Origin: Epilithonimonas mollis
Lineage (GTDB): Bacteria > Bacteroidota > Bacteroidia > Flavobacteriales > Weeksellaceae
NCBI RefSeq assembly: GCF_900142325.1
Contig: NZ_FRAM01000002.1
Location: forward strand, 248,001 to 312,000
Length of the DNA stretch: 64,000 nucleotides
Reading direction: 5' to 3'
Below the pieces are notes generated by a model, which was given only the letters and a program-made list of their open reading frames with translations, did not search any database and was not told the origin of the DNA. This document shows positions 45,708-54,724 of this stretch, piece after piece. Every line of letters starts with the position of its first letter. Positions within the stretch are counted from its first letter, which is position 1. The translations under genes were made by a program, and so were the position numbers.

Positions 45708-46265
45708 ATGTCAAACACACCTTCTAATATGCTGTCTTTAGGCACAAAAGCTCCGGATTTTACACTTCCGGATCCATCGAAAAATAACGAACTCCAAAGT
45801 CTTGAATCTTTAAAAGGAAAAAAAGGCACTATGATCGTTTTCATGTGTAACCATTGTCCGTTTGTGCTCCATATTATTGATAAGCTTGAAGAATTATATG
45901 AAGATTATAAAACTCAGGGCATCGAATTTATCGGAATTAATTCTAATGATGTTATAAAATATCCTGCAGATTCTCCGGAAATGATGGTAGATTTTGTAAG
46001 CGAAAAAGGAATTAAATTCCCTTATCTTTTTGATGATTCTCAGGATGTTGCGAAAGCTTATCAGGCAGCCTGCACACCTGATTTTTATTTTTTTGATGAG
46101 AATTTGAGCCTGATTTATCGCGGCCAGATGGATGATTCCCGCCCTGGAAACCAAAAAGAAATCACAGGTGAAGATCTGATTATCGCTTTCGAAAATCTTT
46201 TAGCTGGAGCAGAACAGGAGGAGTTTCAAAGACCAAGCCTCGGCTGTAACATCAAATGGAAATAA
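45708..46265 (+). CDS. Thioredoxin-family redoxin (AhpC/TSA type)
   Basis: 185 residues, cytosolic. LGTKAPDFTLPDP opens the redoxin fold, and the catalytic pair is Cys47-Cys50 in MCNHCPFVLHI. DSQDVAKAYQAACTPDFYFFDENL gives the cis-Pro loop. The CNHCPF motif marks a widespread group of thioredoxin-like proteins of uncertain substrate. It stands alone between miaA and a Nudix gene. Confidence 0.85.
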   Translation: MSNTPSNMLSLGTKAPDFTLPDPSKNNELQSLESLKGKKGTMIVFMCNHCPFVLHIIDKLEELYEDYKTQGIEFIGINSNDVIKYPADSPEMMVDFVSEKGIKFPYLFDDSQDVAKAYQAACTPDFYFFDENLSLIYRGQMDDSRPGNQKEITGEDLIIAFENLLAGAEQEEFQRPSLGCNIKWK

Positions 46266-46294
46266 TATGTTTAAATATCCTGGCAAAAAAAGCA

Positions 46295-46326
46295 AAACTC
46301 CGAAAAGTAATTTCCGGAGTTTCTGT
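46295..46326. terminator. Terminator between redoxin and Nudix genes
   Basis: AAACTCCG and CGGAGTTT arms with an AAA/TTT extension, then a T-rich tail, between convergent genes. Confidence 0.7.
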
Positions 46327-46362
46327 TTAATAATTTAAAAACGCAGTTCTAATGTCAGAACT

Positions 46363-46872
46363 TTATAGTAAGAATTGTTTCAGAAATCTCTTTTGAGATT
46401 CAAAAGCAATTTTATCAAAATCGATATCGGGATTTTTCACCCAGATTCCATCTGAGATTTCAGATTCTTCTAATTGGATTTCAAATTTTTCCTCAACTTC
46501 ATACAGATAAAACAAATCCAAAGTATTATAATCAATATTTTTGTAAGGATAAATATTCGGCTGGCTACCCAGATATTTGAATTCTTCAGGATTAATGGTC
46601 AATCCCAATTCTTCATACAGCTCTCGTGAACAGGTCTCCTCAGAACTTTCTTCCGGATCTGTAAAACCTCCGGATAAATCCCATTTTCCCAATCCGGGCT
46701 CCTGATTTCTTACTGTAAAAAATATTTCATCCTTACATTTTATGATTACCGCAACCGCAGCAGCTGTATTGTGATATAAAATGAAATCACAATTTCCGCA
46801 ACTCCATTTGGTAATGTTATTCCATAGTAGCTTTTCATGACCGCATTGGGGACAGAATCTCAAATTTTCCAT
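46363..46872 (-). CDS. Nudix hydrolase with N-terminal zinc ribbon
   Basis: 169 residues. A zinc ribbon (Cys7, Cys10, Cys25, Cys28) precedes a Nudix box with perfect spacing: Gly69, Glu75, Arg83-Glu84, Glu87-Glu88, Gly90. The ribbon resembles that of NudC-type enzymes, which act on NADH or NAD-capped RNA, but the protein is shorter than NudC. The exact nucleotide substrate is open. A TAnnTTTG -7 element lies at 46877-46884 on the minus strand. Confidence 0.85.
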   Translation of the reverse strand: MENLRFCPQCGHEKLLWNNITKWSCGNCDFILYHNTAAAVAVIIKCKDEIFFTVRNQEPGLGKWDLSGGFTDPEESSEETCSRELYEELGLTINPEEFKYLGSQPNIYPYKNIDYNTLDLFYLYEVEEKFEIQLEESEISDGIWVKNPDIDFDKIAFESQKRFLKQFLL

Positions 46873-46891
46873 GGGACAAATGTAAGGAAAA

Positions 46892-47806
46892 CTATAATGT
46901 TACTTTTCTGTTTCTCGGGTGGAAATTTAAAATAACATCTCTCAGTTCCTCGGTTTTCAGATGCGTATAGACTTGCGTTGTAGTGATACTGCTGTGTCCC
47001 AACATCTCCTGAATAAACCTTAAATCTGCGCCGTTCTGTAGCAGGTGTGTAGCAAAAGAATGTCTGAAAGTGTGCGGAGAGATGCTCTTGCTGATGCCAG
47101 CTTTCTGGGTCAGCTCTTTAATGATAATAAAGACAATAACCCGTGACATATTGGTTCCGCGGCTGTTAAGAAACAGAGTGTCTTCGTGTTTTTTATTAAT
47201 TTTTGTCTTGTTCCTTATTGTCTGGATATAATTGTTGATAAATTCGGCAGTTGATTTTGCCAGAGGAACTAATCTTGTTTTGTCACCTTTACCTTCTACA
47301 AGAATAAAACTCTCGTTAAAATTAATGTTGGATATTTTCAGGTCGACAAGCTCGGAAACACGCAGTCCGCAGCCGTAAAGCACTTCCAGAATGCATTGAT
47401 TTCTTTTTCCGATGTCTGTGCTGATGTCTATGCAGTTGATGATTTTGTTGATGTCATCCTCACTAAGTGTATCGGGTAGGTACAGTCCCAATTTTGGACC
47501 TTCAAGTAGCGTCGCAGGGTTATCCTCTCGGAATTCCTCTTCCAGAAGATATTTGAAAAAGGCTTTAATAGAAGAAATTCCTCTTGCCTGAGAACGCTCG
47601 CTGATCTTGTTTTTCGAAAGCTGATAGATATACTCCTGCAGATGTTCGTAGGATATTTTTTCTGGCGAAATGTTGTCTAAGTTACTGATAGCAAAGTTTT
47701 CCAGTTTTCTGATGTCTCTGAGATAAGCATCAAGTGTGTTGTCAGAGAAGTTCTTCTCAAATTTCAAAAAATTTGAGAAGTCAATAATTTTTTCAGACCA
47801 ATTCAT
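46892..47806 (-). CDS. xerD: Tyrosine recombinase XerD/XerC type
   Basis: 304 residues: SAM-like core-binding domain (1-100) and catalytic domain with the full set Arg149 (GCGLRVSEL), Lys173 (VEGKGDKTRLVP), His245 and Arg248 (SPHTFRHSFATHLL), His271 (LGHSSITTTQ) and nucleophile Tyr280. Length and motifs fit the chromosome-dimer resolvases. With no att sites, phage genes or integron cassettes nearby, a housekeeping XerD role is the best reading. Confidence 0.9.
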   Translation of the reverse strand: MNWSEKIIDFSNFLKFEKNFSDNTLDAYLRDIRKLENFAISNLDNISPEKISYEHLQEYIYQLSKNKISERSQARGISSIKAFFKYLLEEEFREDNPATLLEGPKLGLYLPDTLSEDDINKIINCIDISTDIGKRNQCILEVLYGCGLRVSELVDLKISNINFNESFILVEGKGDKTRLVPLAKSTAEFINNYIQTIRNKTKINKKHEDTLFLNSRGTNMSRVIVFIIIKELTQKAGISKSISPHTFRHSFATHLLQNGADLRFIQEMLGHSSITTTQVYTHLKTEELRDVILNFHPRNRKVTL

Positions 47807-47838
47807 ATTTGTGTTTTTTAAAAATTTGTTTTTAACGA

Positions 47839-48279
47839 TTATTCGTTCATATTCTTGTATAATTCTTGTTCGGTAATATTTAAAATTTCAATTCCGGCAT
47901 TTTTTAAAAATTCCAGGCCGCTGTCATCAGAATAGCTGCTCATATAGACCACTTTCTGAATACCGGACTGTAAAATCAGCTTGCTGCACTCTTTGCATGG
48001 AGACATTGTTATATATAATGTTGCACCCTTGCAGGATTGTGTACTGCTAGCTATTTTCAGGATAGCATTGGCTTCTGCATGCAGCACAAACCAGTTGGTC
48101 TTCCCATTCTCGTCCTCACAGTTGTTTTCAAAACCGGAGGGTGTTCCATTGTAGCCGTCAGAGATTATCATTCTGTCTTTTACAATCAGTGCACCTACTT
48201 TCTTTCTTTTACAATAGGAGAGGTTTGCCCATTCGGTTGCCATCTTGAGGTAGGCAATATCGAATTTGTTATAATCCAT
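47839..48279 (-). CDS. dCMP deaminase family protein
   Basis: 146 residues with the cytidine/deoxycytidylate deaminase zinc site: His67-Ala-Glu69 and Pro94-Cys95-x-x-Cys98. SYCKRKKVGALIVKDRMIISDGYNGTPSGFENNCED is typical of dCMP deaminases (dCMP to dUMP, feeding thymidylate synthesis). A TAnnTTTG -7 element at 48284-48291 on the minus strand lies just before its ATG and overlaps the end of the upstream gene. Confidence 0.9.
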   Translation of the reverse strand: MDYNKFDIAYLKMATEWANLSYCKRKKVGALIVKDRMIISDGYNGTPSGFENNCEDENGKTNWFVLHAEANAILKIASSTQSCKGATLYITMSPCKECSKLILQSGIQKVVYMSSYSDDSGLEFLKNAGIEILNITEQELYKNMNE

Positions 48280-48288
48280 TCTGCAAAT

Positions 48289-49056
48289 CTAATTGAAAGC
48301 CGGTTTTCTTTTTTCAATAAATGCAGAGACTCCTTCTCTGAAATCTTCCTGCGAGAATAATTCTCCAAAGGCATCTATCTCAGTTTGCATTCCTTTTTCA
48401 GATTCGCTGGCATTGACCGCTTTTATTGCTTTTGTAATGCCTTGCGGGGAATTTTTTACAATCTGCTCAGCCAACTGTTGGGTTTTTGCCAGCAATTCTG
48501 CCGAAGAAAATACCTCGTTCACCAGACCGATTGATTTGGCTTTTTCCGCAGAAATCATCTTTGCGGAAAAGATCATTTCGTTTGCTATTCCTTTTCCTAC
48601 CAGTTTTGGCAGTCTCTGAGTTCCGCCATAACCGGGAATCAACCCCAATGTTACCTCTGGCAATCCCAGTTTTGCATTATTTGATGCATATCTTATATGA
48701 CAGGATAACGCCAGTTCTAAACCGCCACCCAAAGCGAAACCATTAATTGCTGCTATAACAGGTTTGTTCAGATTTTCTATCCTTTGAAAAACAGAATGTC
48801 CCCTTTTTGCCATCTCTACAGCCTGTTCTTCTTTGAACGCAGAAAATTCTTTGATATCTGCTCCGGCAACAAACGATTTTTCTCCGCTTCCCGTAATAAT
48901 GACACAGTTGATACTTTTTTCTGATTCAAGAAAATCGAATACTTTTTCGAGATCGGTAAATACCTGAGCGTTAAGTGCATTCAGGCTTTCCGGTCTGTTG
49001 ATTATTACAATTGCAATTTTTTTGTCTATCGCTAATTTTATACTTTCGTAGTCCAT
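48289..49056 (-). CDS. Enoyl-CoA hydratase/isomerase (crotonase) family
   Basis: 255 residues. Oxyanion-hole segments VITGSGEKSFVAGADIKEF and AINGFALGGGLELALSCHIRYAS, and the catalytic glutamates in LGLPEVTLGLIPGYGGTQRLPKLVG are those of true enoyl-CoA or crotonyl-CoA hydratases. It hydrates 2-enoyl-CoA in fatty-acid or butyrate-type metabolism. No other beta-oxidation gene is adjacent. Confidence 0.92.
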   Translation of the reverse strand: MDYESIKLAIDKKIAIVIINRPESLNALNAQVFTDLEKVFDFLESEKSINCVIITGSGEKSFVAGADIKEFSAFKEEQAVEMAKRGHSVFQRIENLNKPVIAAINGFALGGGLELALSCHIRYASNNAKLGLPEVTLGLIPGYGGTQRLPKLVGKGIANEMIFSAKMISAEKAKSIGLVNEVFSSAELLAKTQQLAEQIVKNSPQGITKAIKAVNASESEKGMQTEIDAFGELFSQEDFREGVSAFIEKRKPAFN

Positions 49057-49076
49057 TTAGTTAAAATCGGATTATA

Positions 49077-49106
49077 TTTGATTTCGAAAACTAATATATA
49101 AATTTG
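49077..49106 (+). promoter_or_regulatory. Candidate rlpA promoter
   Basis: TTTG (49077-49080) and TAAATTTG (49099-49106), 18 bases apart, precede the gene by about 70 bases. Confidence 0.4.
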
Positions 49107-49178
49107 TGCAAAATAAACAAAATATTAATTAATATTTAACATTTTAATAAAATATTTTTTTTTAAATCAGTTTCCAGA

Positions 49179-49580
49179 ATGACGAAGGCCTTATCCAGAT
49201 TATATTTATATGTAAGCAAGATATCTATTATGTTACTTACTCTTTTTGTATTGTCATGTGGTGTCAGAAATTCTTCAGGTAATACAGCAGGATACAGATC
49301 GACTACTGTTTCTTATTACGCTAATAAATTTGAAGGTAAGAAGACAGCCAGCGGAGAGGTTTACAGACATCATAAGATGACTGGAGCCAGTAAGTCACTT
49401 CCTTTCGGGACAAAAGTCGAGTTAGTAAATGTCGAAAATGACAGATCGGTAGTCATTACGGTTAATGACAGAGGCCCGCTGAAGCCGACAAGAGAATTTG
49501 ATATCAGCCAGGGCGCTTTCAGAAAAATTGCAAATCTGAATGATGGAATTGTGAAAGTAAAATACAGAATTCTTAATTAA
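49179..49580 (+). CDS. RlpA-like lipoprotein (double-psi beta-barrel)
   Basis: 133 residues with a lipoprotein signal (lipobox VLSC, Cys27) and one RlpA double-psi beta-barrel: VSYYANKFEGKKTASGEVYRHHKMTGASKSLPFGTKVELVN and VITVNDRGPLKPTREFDISQGAF. The catalytic Asp in NDRGP is kept. RlpA proteins cleave peptidoglycan strands lacking stem peptides at the septum. The C-terminal SPOR domain of E. coli RlpA is absent, as is common in this phylum. Confidence 0.88.
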   Translation: MTKALSRLYLYVSKISIMLLTLFVLSCGVRNSSGNTAGYRSTTVSYYANKFEGKKTASGEVYRHHKMTGASKSLPFGTKVELVNVENDRSVVITVNDRGPLKPTREFDISQGAFRKIANLNDGIVKVKYRILN

Positions 49581-49645
49581 TCTCCGATTTTTTTTATGTG
49601 ATAAATGTTAAGAAATGATTCGTCACATAATATTTAAATAATGCT

Positions 49646-50998
<1,353 letters not shown>

Positions 50999-51022
50999 TT
51001 TTTAACAAAACTTTATAATTTG

Positions 51023-51059
51023 AAGCATTCGGATTTTTCCGGATGCTTTATTTTTTTTA
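51023..51059 (+). terminator. Terminator of eno
   Basis: AAGCATTCGGA and TCCGGATGCTT form an 11-bp stem with one wobble and a T tract after it. Confidence 0.88.
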
Positions 51060-51219
51060 TTTAATTGGAAATCAGATTATTAGTTTTAATGTGTTTTTAA
51101 TAACAAATCGTTTTCCCTATACAATAATTGGCATTTACATAATCAATCAGGAGAAATGATTTTTGTCAGTTTATCATTTAATCCGAAAGTATTATATTTA
51201 ACAAATAAATTTTAAAAAA

Positions 51220-52506
51220 ATGTCAGATAATAAAGTTATATTAAATTACGACGGAAACAGTTATGAATATCCGATTGTAGATAGTACTATCGGTGACAGA
51301 GGAATTGATATTTCCAAGCTGAGAGACCAGACTGGCCTGATTACTTTGGATCTTGGGTACAAAAATACAGGTGCTACAATCAGTGAGATTACTTACCTGG
51401 ACGGAGATAAAGGCGAATTATTCTACAGGGGTTATCCGATAGAACAGATTGCTGAGAAGTCAAATTTTACAGAAGTGATGTATCTTTTACTTCACGGAGA
51501 ATTACCAACCTCTGATCAGTTTTCTTCATTCGAAAATAATATCAAAAAATATAACTTCGTGGCAGATGAAATGAAAAGACTGATCGATGTCTTTCCTCGT
51601 TCTGCCCATCCAATGGGAGTTTTGTCTGCGTTGACTTCAGCGCTCACAGCTTTCAACCCAAAGGCGGTTAATGTGAAGTCAAAAGAAGAGATGGATCATG
51701 CTGCAGAACTGATGATTGCAAAATTCTCCCACCTTTGTGCATGGACTTACAGAAAAACATTAGGATTGCCAATCAATCATGGTGATAACAGCCTGAATTA
51801 TGTAGAGAATTTCTACAAAATGGCGTTCAGGTTACCTAATGAAGAGTTCCAGATGGATCCGGTTGTGGTGGCTGCTTTGGACAAGTTATTGATTCTGCAT
51901 GCAGATCATGAGCAAAACTGCTCCACTTCTACTGTGAGAATGGTAGGTTCTGCGCACACAGGATTGTTTGCATCCATCTCAGCAGGTGTTTCTGCACTTT
52001 GGGGACCTCTTCATGGTGGAGCCAATCAGGCTGTAATTGAAATGCTTGAGCTAATTGAGAAAGACGGTGGTGATGTTAACAAATGGGTTGCAAAAGCAAA
52101 AGATAAAGAAGACAGTTTCAGATTGATGGGATTTGGTCACAGAGTTTACAAAAACTTCGATCCAAGAGCAAAAATCATTAAGAAAGCAGCAGATGATATT
52201 CTTAACTCATTAGGAATACACGATAAAGCACTTGACGTTGCTATGCAATTGGAAAAGGTAGCTCTGGAAGACGAATATTTCATCGAAAGAAAATTATATC
52301 CAAACGTAGACTTCTACTCAGGAATTATCTACAGAGCTTTGGGAATCCCGACAGAAATGTTTACTGTGATGTTCGCTTTAGGAAGATTACCGGGATGGAT
52401 TTCTCAATGGAGAGAAATGAGGCTGAAAGGTGATCCCATAGGAAGACCAAGACAGGTTTACCAAGGAGCACAACTTCGTGATTATGTAGACATCGCAAAC
52501 AGATAA
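51220..52506 (+). CDS. gltA: Citrate synthase
   Basis: 428 residues of the hexameric type II citrate synthase. TIGDRGIDISKLRDQTGLITLDLGYKNT opens the beta-rich N-terminal part, the substrate site includes SAHTGLFASISAGVSALWGPLHGGANQAVIEML, GFGHRVYKNFDPRAK holds the catalytic His and PNVDFYSGIIYRALGIPTEMFTVMFALGRLPGWISQW the catalytic Asp. It joins acetyl-CoA and oxaloacetate. Single-gene unit downstream of eno. Confidence 0.98.
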   Translation: MSDNKVILNYDGNSYEYPIVDSTIGDRGIDISKLRDQTGLITLDLGYKNTGATISEITYLDGDKGELFYRGYPIEQIAEKSNFTEVMYLLLHGELPTSDQFSSFENNIKKYNFVADEMKRLIDVFPRSAHPMGVLSALTSALTAFNPKAVNVKSKEEMDHAAELMIAKFSHLCAWTYRKTLGLPINHGDNSLNYVENFYKMAFRLPNEEFQMDPVVVAALDKLLILHADHEQNCSTSTVRMVGSAHTGLFASISAGVSALWGPLHGGANQAVIEMLELIEKDGGDVNKWVAKAKDKEDSFRLMGFGHRVYKNFDPRAKIIKKAADDILNSLGIHDKALDVAMQLEKVALEDEYFIERKLYPNVDFYSGIIYRALGIPTEMFTVMFALGRLPGWISQWREMRLKGDPIGRPRQVYQGAQLRDYVDIANR

Positions 52507-52521
52507 AATTAAAAATTGTAT

Positions 52522-52552
52522 AAAATCCCCGGACTGGTTTCGGGGATTTTTT
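52522..52552 (+). terminator. Terminator of gltA
   Basis: AAAATCCCCG (52522-52531) and CGGGGATTTT (52541-52550) with a 9-base loop and T run. Confidence 0.88.
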
Positions 52553-52746
52553 GTATCGACCTGCAAAGGTTTTAGCTATTTTATCAAGAATAAAAATTTA
52601 ATAATTCAATATAAAATCCTTGAAATTAATTTTTCGGGGATTTTTTTTCGGCAAATGCGTAATTAATCTAAAAAAATCTCCATTATTCCTGCTTTCACAA
52701 GTGTTATTAACTTTAATAAAATATTTCTGAATTTGAATCCTTTGGT

Positions 52747-52754
52747 TATATTTG
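52747..52754 (+). promoter_or_regulatory. -7 element that decides the start of the next gene
   Basis: TATATTTG matches TAnnTTTG. It overlaps an in-frame TTG at 52752, so the true start must be the ATG at 52770, which leaves a very short leader of about 10 bases. Confidence 0.45.
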
Positions 52755-52769
52755 CCTGATTCTGAAATT

Positions 52770-53684
52770 ATGAAACTAAATATTAAAAACGAAACCGGAA
52801 GACTAAGATCCGTAGTGCTGGGACAACCCAAATCCAATGGACCTGTGCCGACCCTGGAAGAAAGTTATGACGCAAAATCCTATCATACCATAGAGAACAA
52901 TATATATCCGACAGAAGAAGATATTGTTTCTGAGATGACGGAATTTGAAAAAATTCTGAAAAAATATGATATCGAGGTTTTCCGACCGAAAATTATCAAA
53001 GACTACAACCAGGTGTTTGCAAGAGATGTTGCTTTTGTGATCGAAGACAAAATGATTATTTCTAATATTATTCCAGATCGTGCAGATGAGCAAGAAGCTT
53101 ACAGACATATTATTGATAAAGTATCCTGGAGAAATGTCATTAACCTGCCGGAAACCGCTCACATCGAAGGTGGTGACGTAATTGTCTGGAACGGATTTTT
53201 GTTTATCGGAACAAGCTACAGCCCGGATTACAGAAACCTGAAAACCGCCAGAACCAACGAATATGCTATCGAAATTCTCAAGGAATATTTTCCGAAGAAA
53301 AGAATTATCGACCTTGATCTGAAAAAAAATGACAGAAAACCATACGAAGGTATTCTTCATCTGGATTGTACATTCAATATTGTAGGCGAAGACAAATGTA
53401 TTATCTACAAAAATGGTTTCGTGGATGAATCTGATTACCAGTTGCTTCTTGATATTTTCGGAGAAGAAAATTGTTTCGAAGTGAATGATAAGGAAATGTT
53501 CGAAATGAACCCAAATATTTTCTCTATTGCTCCGGATGTTGTAGTTTCTGATAAAGCTTTCACAAGACTCAATCATCATCTCAGAGACGAATGGGGAATG
53601 ACCGTAGAAGAAATCCCTTATCGCGAAATATCAAAAATGGGAGGTTTGCTGAGATGTTCAACGCTGCCTCTGGTGAGAGAATAA
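52770..53684 (+). CDS. Amidinotransferase/dimethylarginine dimethylaminohydrolase-fold protein
   Basis: 304 residues of the guanidino-group modifying (pentein) fold. The catalytic set is Glu133 and Asp136 in HIEGGDVIVW, His197 in ILHLDCTFN and the nucleophile Cys296 in GGLLRCSTLPL. ARDVAFVIEDKMI near 84-96 also belongs to the family. Such enzymes hydrolyse or transfer amidino groups of arginine derivatives; the substrate here is not clear (arginine, methylarginine or related). It is followed after 32 bases by a second pentein. Confidence 0.85.
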   Translation: MKLNIKNETGRLRSVVLGQPKSNGPVPTLEESYDAKSYHTIENNIYPTEEDIVSEMTEFEKILKKYDIEVFRPKIIKDYNQVFARDVAFVIEDKMIISNIIPDRADEQEAYRHIIDKVSWRNVINLPETAHIEGGDVIVWNGFLFIGTSYSPDYRNLKTARTNEYAIEILKEYFPKKRIIDLDLKKNDRKPYEGILHLDCTFNIVGEDKCIIYKNGFVDESDYQLLLDIFGEENCFEVNDKEMFEMNPNIFSIAPDVVVSDKAFTRLNHHLRDEWGMTVEEIPYREISKMGGLLRCSTLPLVRE

Positions 53685-53716
53685 TTTCTCAATTCCTTAA
53701 TATTTAATTAAATAAA

Positions 53717-54634
53717 ATGCAGACTACAAATACAGTTTTAATGATAGAGCCTGTTGCGTTCGGTTACAACGAGCAGACGGCGGTTAACAATTATTTTCAG
53801 GTTCAACAGGAAGGCAATGTTCAGGGTGAAGCTTTGAAAGAGTTTATTACTTTTGTTGAGAAATTACGAGCTAAAGACATCAATGTCATTACTGTAAAAG
53901 ATACGCCTGATCCGAAAACGCCTGATTCTATTTTTCCGAATAACTGGGTAAGTTTCCACGCTGACGGAAAAGTGGTTTTATATCCCATGTTTGCTGAAAA
54001 CAGACGTCTGGAAAGACGGGATGATATCATCAGTCAAATCAAAGAACAATTTGATGTTACAGAAATCGTCGATTATTCCCAAAACGAAAATGGCAAGAAA
54101 TACCTGGAAGGAACAGGAAGTATGATTTTCGACCACGAGAACAGAATTGCTTACGGCTCAGTTTCCTTGAGATTGGATGAGGAATTATTCAGAAAATTCT
54201 GCAGTGAGTTTGGCTTCAAACCAATTGTTTTTCACTCATATCAAACAGCTGGCGAAGAAAGGTTGCCAATCTATCATACCAATGTGATGATGTGTGTTGC
54301 GGATCAATTCGTGGTGATTTGTCTGGATTGTATCGATGATGAGTTGGAAAGAGAAAAAGTAGTCGAAACGATTAAAAATTCAGGAAAAGAACTGATAGAA
54401 ATATCTGAGGATCAGATGCAGAATTTCGCTGGCAATATGCTTCAGGTTCAGAATAATTCAGGAGAAAAATTCCTGGTTATGAGCCAGAGTGCCTACAGAT
54501 CTTTGAACCCGGAACAAGTTTCTGTCATCGAGAAATATTGTGAGATTATTTACTCCGATTTGGAGGTCATAGAAACCAATGGTGGCGGTAGTGCCAGATG
54601 TATGCTGGCTGAGGTTTTCCTGCCAAAGAAATAG
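53717..54634 (+). CDS. CtlX-like citrulline/arginine hydrolase (pentein fold)
   Basis: 305 residues with TTNTVLMIEPVAFGYNEQTAVNNYFQ at the start and DSIFPNNWVSFHADG, which mark the CtlX (citrulline utilisation hydrolase) group. Catalytic residues are Glu131 (LEGTGSMIFDH), His187 (YHTNVMMCVADQ) and Cys295 (GGGSARCMLAEVF). It probably hydrolyses an arginine- or citrulline-like compound. Its function beside the DDAH-like gene suggests one short pathway for guanidino compounds. Confidence 0.85.
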   Translation: MQTTNTVLMIEPVAFGYNEQTAVNNYFQVQQEGNVQGEALKEFITFVEKLRAKDINVITVKDTPDPKTPDSIFPNNWVSFHADGKVVLYPMFAENRRLERRDDIISQIKEQFDVTEIVDYSQNENGKKYLEGTGSMIFDHENRIAYGSVSLRLDEELFRKFCSEFGFKPIVFHSYQTAGEERLPIYHTNVMMCVADQFVVICLDCIDDELEREKVVETIKNSGKELIEISEDQMQNFAGNMLQVQNNSGEKFLVMSQSAYRSLNPEQVSVIEKYCEIIYSDLEVIETNGGGSARCMLAEVFLPKK

Positions 54635-54656
54635 TCAATTGATTCAAAATAAAAAA

Positions 54657-54681
54657 ATCCCGAAACAAAATGTTTCGGGAT
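54657..54681. terminator. Bidirectional terminator
   Basis: ATCCCGAAACA and TGTTTCGGGAT form a perfect 11-bp stem with a 3-base loop, flanked by an A run and a T-rich stretch, between convergent genes. Confidence 0.88.
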
Positions 54682-54724
54682 TTCTTTTGAAAAATAATAA
54701 TTTGATAAGAAAATATAATGTATG

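Noticed and set aside
46892-47806. Integrase of a mobile island or integron
   Set aside because: The recombinase has XerD length and motifs, with housekeeping neighbours and no att duplication, cassette array or phage genes.
52803-53579. 258-residue minus-strand ORF
   Set aside because: Full antisense of the DDAH-like gene, which has complete catalytic motifs.
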